In this document: positions 35,934 to 46,564 of the stretch, one piece after another
How positions within the stretch are numbered: position 1 is the first letter of the stretch
How the letters are laid out: the number at the start of each line of letters is the position of its first letter
Assembly: GCA_004352715.1 (NCBI GenBank)
Contig: SCFE01000119.1
Coordinates: forward strand, 1,248,553 to 1,312,552
Direction of reading: 5' to 3'
DNA: 64,000 nt
Source: Hofstenia miamia
Lineage: Eukaryota > Xenacoelomorpha > Acoela
The notes under the pieces: generated by a model
What the model was told of the DNA's origin: nothing
The model's input: the letters and a program-made list of their open reading frames with translations, nothing else
Database searches by the model: none
Position numbers and translations under genes: made by a program

Positions 35934-37730
35934 CTTACTTTCTTGTGTGTTCCCAATGGGATTTCTAGCTAGATTTAAAATAAATTTTACTACTGCCTAA
36001 GTGAACCTAGTGCATACTTAGAAAATTTTGACGTATCCAAAGGGGGATTTCGGATTATGTAAACTTCAAAACATGATAGTTATTTGAAAAGTAGAAATTC
36101 CCTTAACATGAATTATTTGCGAGGTCAAAAAAGCGCAATGTAATATTTATATATATATATATCTGGAAAAGTGGGGTCACCCACTTCTACTTGATTAAGG
36201 ATATAAGCGAAGGTTCTATAAGGTAAAAATTAGGTTTGTCTTATAGTTCAGATTTTTTATCTTCAGAAAAACACACCTAAAAATTGATTTTGCTAGGATA
36301 CCACTTCATTCCACAATTATATTATGCTTAGTGTTCCTTCTAAAAAAGACAGTGTATGGGCTTACGAACATCCGGGATAAGATCAATAAAGAGGGTGCTA
36401 GGAAACATCCATATCAGATCACTTAATGTTGTTCTTAAATGCTATAGAGTAGTGCATTTGCTGAAAATTTTGATTAAAGATAAACAAAGACTCAAGATGA
36501 AATGAAAAGATAAGTTGTTAAGAAAACATTAAAAAAAGGACCTTTGAGTAATCTGAAGAATTGTGAATTGAAAATACCTATGATGCAAGAAGCAAAGTGA
36601 AGATATCCGCATAAAATTGGGAAGTCAAAGTCCAAATATACAAATTATGCCACATAAATTAATGTTTGGAAATGTAGTGAAGGCAAACGTATTAGTAGAT
36701 TGACATTAAATATATAAATTGAATTCATTTGCCCGGTTTTGAATTCAAACATTTCACTATCTTCATTAGATTATCGTTATCAGTAAACTTATGCTAAGTT
36801 TCCGTCTTGAATTTGATTTAATTAAAATTAATGAAGCTTGCAAGCACAAAATTAATTACATTCTCTAATTAAGGTTAACAAGTAGAATGTAATTGTAGAC
36901 CCCAGTGTTCATTAAAATTTGTGTTTGGATGCAAGATTTTTGCACTAATATTATTTTAATTGCTGAATTTTTCTTATGTAATCTGCTTGCGGTTAGGGCA
37001 TTCATCCTATTTTGTTTTTTATATCTCTTAAGTTTCGTATAAAACAGTTCTAATAATGTTTTCATAAGACATATAGGAAAAACAAACATGGGTCTCTTCA
37101 TAAGCTAATTATTCTAGCAACTGAAAAGGAAAGATTTGTTTGTCTACTGAGAACAAATGGTTTCTATGGCTCTATATCTACCGATAAGGAAATAAAAAAT
37201 TAGCGGATGGAGTTCATTGCTAAATTGCAAATTATCAGGGACTCTAAAAAATAATTTTCTGGTTATGACAAGGCAAAAATGCAGAAATATATTTATTTTT
37301 GCTTTACCATTAAACATTTTATTTTGTATTTAAAAAATATATTAAGAATTTCAGAAAAAAATATAATCAAACACAAATTTCCATTGATAAGGCCGGCCTG
37401 AAAGTGTTTTGTCTGATGTTGTGTATAAATATACCAGTTTCAACCTTATGCCGCTGAAAAGTCGTTTGCAGAAATTGAAAGTTGGGTCTACCAGAATTGC
37501 TTTGCTCAGAATAGTAAGCACAATCATGTAAGCATGATTACTTTAAGAATCATGGCTATTTCTGAAAAATATGGTTAATGTTTGTTACTGGAAAAATACA
37601 TAATTTTATTTCAAATATGCCAAAGAAATTACTGGAATTTATTGAAATCGGATTTCCCTTGAAAATAAGGCCGTTATATAATTTCCAAATAAACTTTTGA
37701 TTGCTGTTGTAATATTTCCTGATTTTCCAG
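35934..37730. other. AT-rich stretch with one transposase-like scrap
   Basis: A TA run lies at 36148-36162. At about 36350-36425 the plus strand reads TVYGLTNIRDKINKEGARKH, faintly like the N-terminal part of Tc1/maT transposases. This is too short to classify. The rest is plain. Confidence 0.3.
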
Positions 37731-37805
37731 AGCGGATTGGCTCCCTTAATCCTCTCAGGCTACGAACCGGATTATCCTAATGAATTGGAAATGAAATATT
37801 TTTAG
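37731..37805 (+). CDS. Candidate terminal exon, unknown gene
   Basis: After ttgctgttgtaatatttcctgattttccag, one of the best acceptor sequences in the window, the phase-0 frame SGLAPLILSGYEPDYPNEL continues to EMKYF and a TAG. The first 50 bases are near 48% GC. Other frames close quickly. It could be the last coding exon of a plus-strand gene whose other exons lie outside or were missed. I do not recognise the C-terminus. Confidence 0.3.
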   Translation, partial: SGLAPLILSGYEPDYPNELEMKYF

Positions 37806-39016
37806 CTAGATAATGTTAATCATCGATCAAAAACATCCATTTTTCATTGCGCCATTGTAGTTAACAATGTTAGATGTGCATTTGAAATTTGGTGTCTGCT
37901 ACCAAACCTCAGTAATTTTCATAATACTTTAGGGGACCGTGCCAGTTTTTTCTAAACCTTTATATTATTGTCTAATTCAAATGAAATTAGCACAACAAAT
38001 GTAAATATGAAAAAACTATTCTATTCTATTCATATACATTTTTCATTTTCTTTGTTGTATTCATTGTACTGATGATTTTTAATGCACACGTTTTTAATTT
38101 TGTCGTTTTTTAAATCCTAGTCGGTTTTTTACTGATAGAGTTACAATTGCAAGAGTTAAACATGACGTATTAAACAAATGAAAGGCATATCAATTACACC
38201 CATATTTTGAAAATTTTAGATATTTAATTTGATTTCAAAGCTGTCTTGGTTTTTTGCATAAGGAAGGAAAACTTCATTCGTATTTTAGCGTGAAAACAGC
38301 ATTTTTCAAAAGAAGCAAACCGTAAAAAATTGCTACACATGATTATCTTACCAAAATTCTTGTACTTATATATTTAGAGTTTATCACAAAATGCAGCAAG
38401 CAGTGCAAAAAATATCTTATTTCTATTAAATTTTCTTTGCAATGACAATCCATTTTATTCATTACAAACCCTGTCTACGGCTTCTTGGAGTCAAAATAAT
38501 ATTATTTGGAAGCTTATTGTAAGTTTGAAGCAACAAATTCAAAGAAAATTGCCTATTTTATAGATTTTCCATAAATTTTTTTTTCAAGGACAAAGATAGT
38601 TCTATTACTTATTTTAAATTCCTACTACGGTATTTTGGACTGACAGGTAGCAATTGAAAAATGCTATATGTACTTACCATCAAAGTTGTATCTTGGGTAA
38701 TTTTACTATTTTGTCTTTTATATGGCGAAGTCGGAGAGAATCATATAGAACCCAAGTTTCTAAAGAATCCACCCTTGTTCATAATTTAACCCCAGGGGGG
38801 ACATTGACACCTTCTTAGGGATGTTCGTAACTACACCAAGGATCAAGTTACACTATAAACTCAAAAATGACCATTTTCGCTGGTACCATCCCTTAGCAAC
38901 GATCTAGTCAAGTGACATTTGCAGATATGTTCAGAGCAGTATTAGCATTAAAAAATTTTATCATCTCTTGAGTAAGAGAAAATTTATCAACTTTATATTT
39001 TATTACTAGTCTCATC
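37806..39016. other. Plain AT-rich stretch
   Basis: A small GC-richer patch with ccccaggggggacattgac lies near 38790-38900 and may be transposon debris. Nothing else is supported. Confidence 0.35.
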
Positions 39017-39917
39017 ATTTTTGTACTAACAACCCTATAAATCACATCGAATATTTTTTCTGAGTCAAGGCGATGCCTTGTTCTGAGTTAAGCCTTACAT
39101 TTAAAGCTACGAAAAATGGGCTTTGGGGAATCAAAACGCTACAGCTACAGTANTATATATATATATATATATACATTCTAAAAGACCAGAAGATTTCATG
39201 AAAAAAATCGAAGTTCTCAATAACAACCTATAAACATCCCACTTAAGGAAACCATGAAACCTATATTAAAGAAAATTCCAAAAGATTATTTAGAAATTAA
39301 CCATGAGGTGTTAAATCAATTACTATATTTTTGCATCCAAAACTGTGCATTTGACTTTTGACAACAATTTATTTAATCAAATTAACTGAATACCTATGAG
39401 TTCTCCATTAACCTCAACAATGCACATTTCGCAATGGACATAATTGAAAGTGAATTTGAAAAAATCCAAACAAACGTATAGCTTATTTTCGCTGTGTTGA
39501 AGAAATGATTACTGTTTTAAAACTAAAATTAGAAGAAGATCATCTTTACATATTTTAAGCAGACTTTGATGAAATATTCAAGTTACTGTAGAACATGAAG
39601 TGGCTGATAGTTTGAATTTTCTTAGAGATTAGAATCTCAAATACTAAAAATGAATTGGTAACAGGAAACAAAAAATACAGATTCATATATACAATTTTAT
39701 TAGTATTCCATGAGACAAATACCAATAAATACTTAACAGATAGAATATTTAAAATAAGCATTGATTGTGTAAATAAAGGTTATTTTTGTACTAACAACCC
39801 TATAAATCACATCGAATATTTTTTCTGAGTCAAGGCGATGCCTTGTTCTGAGTTAAGCCTTACATTTAAAGCTACGAAAAATGGGCTTTGGGGAATCAAA
39901 ACGCTACAGCTACAGTA
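39017..39917. repeat. 136-bp exact direct repeats around a Penelope relic
   Basis: 39017-39152 and 39782-39917 are identical as far as I can compare. The left copy stops at the single N (39153), followed by a TA run and the retroelement relic. The pattern suggests two contigs sharing the 136-bp block, one carrying the relic upstream of it, placed in series. A haplotype difference or mis-join is more likely than a target-site duplication of this length. Confidence 0.7.
39210..39780 (+). pseudogene. Penelope-like element reverse transcriptase relic
   Basis: Conserved blocks appear in the right order but in shifting frames. NIPLKET (about 39233-39253) corresponds to the 'SLFTNVPL.ET' block. LLYFCIQNCAFDF (about 39322-39360) corresponds to the segment before the palm. 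IPMSSPLTS (about 39390-39416) corresponds to PMGSPLSP. MDIIESEFE follows. RCVEEM (about 39489-39506) stands where RYVDD is expected, with the catalytic DD as EE. NIQVTVEHEVADSLNFL (about 39573-39623) corresponds to 'I.FT.E.E...LPFLD'. Numerous stops make it dead. No GIY-YIG domain was found. Penelope-like elements are an animal-wide retroelement class; the altered active site fits neutral decay. Confidence 0.8.
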
Positions 39918-40268
39918 TGTGAAAAAGATGTGATTATGGTACACTCTTAGAAATTTCAAAAGCATAAGTACTGGAATTTTGAAGGAATAAATAAATCGAA
40001 GAAATCTACGAATAAATTTTCAAATTCAATTGCGAATTTAATTGCAAATTACTTGGAGCTTTATAATGTATCTCGAATTTGACTCAATCAATGTATGTCA
40101 TGACAACACTCATATACACGCAAAATTTCTATGACTAATTGTCACTGAAATCTAAATAAGTTTCCTGGTTTTTTTAAAGCAGAAAAATAAATTTACAAAA
40201 ACTATGAAATTTAAAATGATATTCTGAAAGTTTGTTGCTTTTTCTAAACAATTTCTAAATGTAAATGA

Positions 40269-40269
40269 N
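40269..40269. other. Isolated N, contig join
   Basis: A single unknown base with only tga repeated on both sides (tgaNtga). Unlike the other joins there is no long duplicated flank, so nothing can be said about missing sequence. Confidence 0.6.
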
Positions 40270-41107
40270 TGACTTTGATCACAAGAGTGATAAATGAAAG
40301 ATTTCAAACGATAGATACCTTTGAAAAAAACGTTAAGATACATAAAACACAGCATAAGAATGTTAAGGAAACAAATTAAAAATTTTAATAACTAATAGCA
40401 ACAAAGATTTGTCAAATATTGACGTCAACCAAAATCAAAGTCGTCTTTCTGAAAAATGATATTATACCAATGAGGTTATTTTTGGTTAAGTATATTATAT
40501 ATTTATACTTTTCATTCAGGTTCCCTCAAAATCAATGTTAGAGGTGTATAAAAAGACCAACTAAGTTTAGAAATTTTTCACCATCAGCATTCTTCAAAAA
40601 GGAACAATGAAAATTCTAGTAAAACACAAAGAAACAAAATAGTAGAATCTAAACGATCACATTTATTGGGGAAATAATTTAATGAATACTAAAAAGATCT
40701 TGCCAACTTAAACGTATATCGAAGGATAATATGTGCTATATTTATGACAATGTTATTATTTTTCTAAAAATAATAAAATGTTATTGCACAAAGGCTATTG
40801 AATTCTATGTTTCTATTTGTATAAGACTCTTCTTTTTACTCAACAGGAAAAAATAGATCGCAATTCACTGGTATCAATTAAATGCGACCTCAGGCAGGTT
40901 ACATGCTACCTCTAGAAGCAGGAGATTTTGATTTCTATGAGGTCTTGAATGATTGAAATGTGTGAAGAACAATCAAACACAAATCAGAGGAAGTGTTCTC
41001 ATCTAGATGTTGGGATGAGCTAGCATGAATTGGAACTGCTCTAGACCTATTCCACTTCCTTAACAATAGCGGTTGAAGTAAGCAATTGTAAGCAGCAACT
41101 AATCCAT

Positions 41108-41336
41108 TGAAATATTTTTTTCAAATTCATAAGTTTGGATGGTTCAAAAATATATTTGCACATGAATTATAATTGTTTCCTTTTCAATGAAATTGACATC
41201 AGGGCATGAGATTGGAAGGGTNTGAAATATTTTTTTCAAATTCATAAGTTTGGATGGTTCAAAAATATATTTGCACATGAATTATAATTGTTTCTTTTTC
41301 AATGAAATTGACATCAGGGCATGAGATTGGAAGGGT
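41108..41336. repeat. 114-bp direct duplication joined by an N
   Basis: 41108-41221 and 41223-41336 are the same 114 bp with one C/T difference, separated only by the N at 41222. Probably an unmerged contig overlap. Confidence 0.85.
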
Positions 41337-42254
41337 AACTTCAGATCATTAATAAATCAATGCTATATATATATATTTACAGTTATTGATACTGATAATT
41401 GTGATATTGATTTTTTGTATTTGAAACTTAAAGATTGTTAAAAATCGCTAAGTGGGTCGGATTTGATTCACTTATGTTTGTCCCGAAAGTAGTAGAAAAT
41501 TTTTTGTCAATATTCCTTTTTAACAAAAATGACTACATTTGTTAAGTCTCTTAGGAGGTAAATTTTAAGTATATATTAATAAATAATTACTAATCCTTTC
41601 CATGCATACAAAGTGTTTGCCTCCAAAATATGTTTTGACAGTTGTATTATTCTAGAGACTGCAACGTCAAATCAAATAGTGATTTTAAAAAAATCATAAG
41701 TTTAGTATTAAGCCAATCAATTCAATCGTAACTTCTCTTGGTACCTACTAGTGTTACTTGGCCATTCCCACTACGAGTTTCGATTCAATCCAGTCCAAAA
41801 ATGGGAGTTTTTGTTTGAAAGACAATCGTAACTTTGTGTTGTGTAAAGCAATTAATTGTAAAATGAATTTACAATAACTTTTAGTGTGACAAAATCATTG
41901 TCTTAAAATTTAACTTATTTGAATATGTTTTATTAATCACATTTTCCATAGAACTAGCAAAACAAGTATGAGTCTAAAATGCCTGGCGTAATGAAAATTA
42001 AGAAAAGAGTGCTATTCATTTATGTTGAGATAATGTAAAATATATAATGGGATATGCTAGGAATGTGCGAAAACGAGTCGAGCTGATCATACATCAAAAT
42101 TTATAATTTTATCATCAGATCATTGAACCTTTTCAACTTTAAAATCGAAATGTGTTATTCGGTGATATGAGTACCATATGTTTCAGGAAATTCAGACTCA
42201 GACAAAAAATTCATAAGTCAGTATTTTTGGAGAAATTTGGATATCGAAAATTAC

Positions 42255-42293
42255 CTTAGCTCCGGGTGAAATAGTTTTATCCGTCAGCGAAAT
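42255..42293 (-). CDS. Candidate small exon, alternative strands
   Basis: On the minus strand, tataggcaatttttgtag precedes 39 bp reading ISLTDKTISPGAK and an AAG/GTAATT donor. GC is near 45%. The plus strand competes: 42288-42382 follows ccgtcag, is open in one frame (contains AYTNQVREMRRAMSGGPEM) and ends CAG/GTGTTG. Both cannot be the same kind of signal, and either could be chance. The GC-rich block 42260-42385 is real and unexplained. Confidence 0.2.
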
Positions 42294-43103
42294 CTACAAA
42301 AATTGCCTATACTAACCAAGTACGTGAGATGCGTAGGGCCATGTCCGGCGGACCTGAAATGTGTCAAATGCGTGAAACCCAGGTGTTGAAATATCAAATA
42401 TTTTTGGAAAGCCTCAAAGTAAAAGTTATTTCCATTTAGTTTGATAAAATAATGTGCTTAATGTTTTTATCAAGCTGGTTAAGCCACTTGTTAATTAATT
42501 GCAGAGTAATCTGAGGAGGCGTGTTGTAGACTCTCCAAGAAATCATTTCAAGCTCTCATGTTCCTAAAATACAATTGGGAGTGAGAGGCAATAATTTGAT
42601 TCCGATGAACTCTTCACTTTTTGTCGCTTTACAATGATTTTGAGTCCCTTTAGTTTTAATTTTACTAATTTACGGCAAACCCAGAGACTGGACACGTCAC
42701 TTTAAGACATGAAATGTACGGAAACCGAGTCCCATTTAAGCTGCTCATTTACGGTATTTGAATTAGCACTTGGAAACCCTTACAAATGCATCATTTGCTG
42801 AAAAGTTACTCTAAAGTCAATGATTTCAGAAAATATTTTCTTAAACAAAAAACGTTTATCCTCTTTCTAGAGGAAAATGCTAAACTAGATCTTTGAAACC
42901 TATTTCGTTAAAAATGATAAAACCATCCTTGTCAAAGGCCATTAGTTGCTTGTTTACTTATTGAGCTTTTTGTTCATTAAAATTGTAAAATCTTACAGCA
43001 ATGTTAAATTTCAAAAGTAATTTATTTGTCGTTGATAAGGTAACCATCATTTGAATCTGTAAGTCTGAAGGTAATAACGGCTAACTAGAATGCTGCTTTA
43101 AAT

Positions 43104-43372
43104 CAGGGGTTTCGAGTGCTCGGAATGATAAGAACTTGAACTCGAATAAGCTCGAAAAACGCAATCATCAAAACTCGAACTCAATAGCAAATAACTATTT
43201 TTTAGCTTAGAAAACTCGGATTTACTGTAAAATAAATGTTTTCTTTCTTAAAAAAATTCGGAATTAGAAAAAACTTGATCGAACTCGGAATTTTTTTTGA
43301 GAAAATATTCGAACTCGAAAAATGAAAACTCTAACGCAGATCGAGTAACTCGAACTCGACTCAAAAACCTTG
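43104..43372. mobile_element. hAT-like MITE rich in CTCGAA repeats
   Basis: A 269-bp element starting CAGGGGTTTCGAGTGCTCGG and ending, read inward, CAAGGTTTTTGAGTCGAGTT. The flanking 8-mers CTTTAAAT and CTTTACAC agree at six positions. The motif CTCGAA or its complement recurs about ten times, concentrated in the outer thirds, the expected layout of subterminal transposase-binding repeats. Confidence 0.72.
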
Positions 43373-44270
43373 CTTTACACCATAAAGCACACTAGGAATA
43401 GTATTTATGTTCAATTTAATCTTTTGTTACACGGAAAGTCCACCAAAAACAGTGATTTATAATTACAATGTGAAAGCTGTCCATATGTGCTTAAAGAAGG
43501 TGATATTATTCTTGCATGTTTCTCAAACTAACTCTTCAAGGATTCCATGGTTTTCTATTAATAAAACAAAAGTTTCCTAAATGTTGCCAAAGTTCAATTC
43601 AATTTATGGAAAACCTGATAGTTTTTTACGAAAATATTAAATGCCAATTAATGAGAAAAGCATATTTCATTCAAAGCTCAAAAACTAATTTTGTACTAAA
43701 ATATAGTTTTATATATAATCTTGGTCAATAATGTGTTTTGCATATTCGATTTAGGACCAACAACCTATAGAATATACTTTTCACAAGAACTGAAAGCTGT
43801 CTAAATAAGACATCTCTACGACGAAATACTATCTCTATAGTCATGAATTTAAATGTATCTACATCATTTCTAAAGTGTCGAATCTGAAAGAAATGAAATT
43901 TCAGATATATTTCTTTCAATTGATTTTAATAAATTTGAAGCGCGCTCTAATAAAAATAATATTTTTTTTAACTCTAGCGAAATTGTCTTAATTAGCAAAA
44001 ACGCAAACAGAAAGGAAACTCTTCTTGATCAAAAGTTACAACAAACGGAAATTTAGACTTGCAAGATAATATACTAGTCTGTGATATGGTATATTTTGTA
44101 TCTTTTGCTTCATGCAAATCATTTTTTAACTCAATTTCTGGTAAGATTGACTTACATCTACATGGACGAGAGCCATCTAAATTGGATTTTGGAAAAGTCT
44201 AACTGTTCTGCAGAAAACAGTCGAGTTTATCATTGAAAAGCAAGCGTCAATGAACACCAATGCGCTTACG

Positions 44271-44612
44271 CAGACTTGTCAACGAGCCGTGCTTTTGACG
44301 AGCCGAGCTTGAGCACAGCATTTGATATACAAAGAGACTTTATTAAGCCAAGCAAATTTATAATTCTGCTTGTTAATTTGATTCTGCAATGTTATGTTTT
44401 TTCATTCAATATACCTATTTTATAAACATATTTTAAAATGTTTATTAAATAATAGGAAGAGCTATGTAAACATTTCTGAGAACGCAATATTTTTAAAAAA
44501 AATTATCAAACGAGCCTCACTGATAGGTTCTTTGTGGCGAGCCGAGCCAAAAATACTGGAAAAGTAAAACGAGCCAAGCAGAGCTTAAAAATTTCGCTCG
44601 TTAACAAGTCTG
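44271..44612. mobile_element. hAT-like MITE, CAGACTTGTCAACGAGCC family, copy 1
   Basis: A 342-bp element with ends CAGACTTGTCAACGAGCC and, inward from the right, CAGACTTGTTAACGAGCG. It is homologous end to end with 55985-56310. GAGCC and CGAGC motifs recur near both termini around an AT-rich centre. Flanks cgcttacg and cgcataga match at five of eight positions, so the duplication is eroded or absent. Non-coding. Confidence 0.8.
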
Positions 44613-44894
44613 CGCATAGAATAAACAACTTAACACTAGAAGTACCAACTGAGTCAAAATTGACTCAAACTAAAATTTTGTTTACTTGCGTATGCATTCA
44701 TTAAGAACAACAGCAGGTATATACACTCCAAAAATATCGATAATCTATTTGAATTTCCATAATTAAAATTTTTTTCATTCTTTAATTGAAATGCTACATG
44801 TAAAATGAATCTCAAGGACTAATTGTATTTCTAGTGTTAGCCGTGCTTTGTTTAGAATTTTGAGTTATATTAAGAAATCAAACTTAGTGATGCC

Positions 44895-45450
44895 CAGGGG
44901 CGGCGGAACGAATTTTGTTTAAGCAGAAAGCAGGCTACTTTTCTATAGTATAGGAAGATAATTCCGTCATAAGTTATGGGTAGCTGAAATTACAATTTTG
45001 ATACTCTAACTTTCATTCAGTAGGAAAAATAAACACTAATAACTTTTATAACCAAATATTAACTAATTAAGAGTTTCTTGGCTGCTTACATTTCAAAATG
45101 TAGAGATCTTTGCAAGGGTAAATTTTAGAGGGGGGCACTGATGATGCCTGCAATTAGGTCAGTGACGTCGCTGAAAGAGAGCGTCCGCAACAGGCCACCA
45201 AATGCCAATAAAAATTTTTATTCTAAAAATTTGGAGCCACCAATTTGGAATTTGGAACCCTTTGGTAAATTATTTAAAATATAAAGATAGCAAAATATCG
45301 GGATCTAAAATTAGAAGAAATATCTTAAATAAACAATCTTAGACAGTTTGGAGGCCCCAATAGTTATGCAGGTACAAATTATTAGTAAAAAGTTTCTAGT
45401 ATACAATGAAAATTCAGTACATAAATTTGGGGTATGGTGTGGCGGCCCTG
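44895..45450. mobile_element. hAT-like debris, CAGGGGCGG start
   Basis: CAGGGGCGGCGGAACG at 44895 has the common CAGGGGCGG-type hAT start, and CAGGGCCGCCACACC is found inverted ending at 45450. Flanking 8-mers differ. GC-rich blocks in between (45123-45230, 45345-45480) look like fragments of more than one element. Boundaries are uncertain. Confidence 0.4.
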
Positions 45451-45750
45451 AATTGACATCTCGCGCTGGGCCCCCAAATTTTGCAAATAATCAAGAAACT
45501 TTATTTCCGAGTTCATCCACAAAACGAGCATTGCAATTCGCATAATATCATACTATAAAAATAGTGATGCTTTGATACCAGAAAGTATTTTAGCGCAAAG
45601 TGTAAAATGCACAATTGCCTTCGTAAAATATTTAATAAGGACATTTTTATTCTACTTATTGTTGTAGCATTAGTTTAATTGTTTCACATGATGTAACAAT
45701 TTCTAAATCTTTTTATAGTTTTCTTCTGTCGCAAATGGTTTCCTTGGCAG

Positions 45751-45796
45751 ATTGGAGGAACTTAAATGTTGCTCGTGTCGACATTTCGCTCGATTT
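45751..45796 (+). CDS. Candidate small exon, unknown gene
   Basis: After ttctgtcgcaaatggtttccttggcag the frame LEELKCCSCRHFARF is open and meets TTT/GTAAGA. It is cysteine-rich, with GC about 45%. Two frames are open across this patch, which shows how weak the evidence is. Confidence 0.17.
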
Positions 45797-46369
45797 GTAA
45801 GAAAATTTTAATTGACGTCAGTACTACTAATGGAATTGCAACATGTAGGACATAGCAAAGCAATGTTTTGTAAAAAAAATTTTTCAACATTTTTCTGATC
45901 AAACTTTTAGATAAGTTAGCGCTTTTTTAAATCTTCCTCATTATTATGGATTTCTGCTATATTATGGGAGAATTCCATACAAGCAAGGACAAGTATAGTA
46001 AATAATTATTTGAGCAGGTACATTTGGCCTTAAAATTGCCCATTCGCATGAAATCTTTTCAGAAATAATCATATATTTTCAAAGCTGTAAAATTGCTCGA
46101 CATTTTCAAAATATTGATGAACCAGTTTTGATGGCGAAATAAGGGTACATTAGTTTAAATTTTTATTTTTTTGTTTGTAATCGTTTCTAAACTATTCCTT
46201 TTGCATTTTTCATGCCAAATCACCTTCTTGAAGCTTTTAAAATTATCCAATGATTACATTTTTTCGTTGTCTTGATATTTTCTAAAAAATGTTGACGCAG
46301 TAACTAAAAAATAAAGGACGCCCTACCAACTATTAAGAGAAACATTTGATTTACTTAACCTTATACTGC

Positions 46370-46564
46370 CTAATAATCTCCCACAATTTTGTTGGTTTCC
46401 CTGAAAAAAATGTAAACAAATACAACGCACCAACTAATGAAGATATCCACAATCTGAGCAAAGCGCCGCAACCTTTGATTTTGCGCATGCTGTGCCTCAA
46501 TGGGTTTGGGTAGTCTATCGACACAATAAGAATTAGTTAAGGTTTTGCGCTTTTGCCCTCCTGA
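46370..46564 (-). CDS. Coding-like open stretch, unknown
   Basis: The minus strand is open for about 64 codons without an ATG start. The first half is GC-rich and charged (VDRLPKPIEAQHAQNQRLRR); the second half is hydrophobic and AT-rich. It might be a decayed element frame running into background. No motif identified. Confidence 0.15.
   Translation of the reverse strand, partial: SGGQKRKTLTNSYCVDRLPKPIEAQHAQNQRLRRFAQIVDIFISWCVVFVYIFFRETNKIVGDY

Noticed and set aside
36346-36430. Second maT or Tc1 N-terminus
   Set aside because: One 20-residue resemblance with no catalytic block or inverted ends nearby; kept only as a remark.
39017-39917. 136-bp target-site duplication of the Penelope relic
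   Set aside because: Far longer than expected for a target duplication, and the left copy ends at an N, so a mis-join or haplotype is favoured.
40860-41060. Possible mitochondrial rRNA insertion (ggtagcatgtaacctgcctg on the minus strand)
   Set aside because: Only the aggtagcat core resembles 16S rRNA; the neighbouring bases do not follow it.
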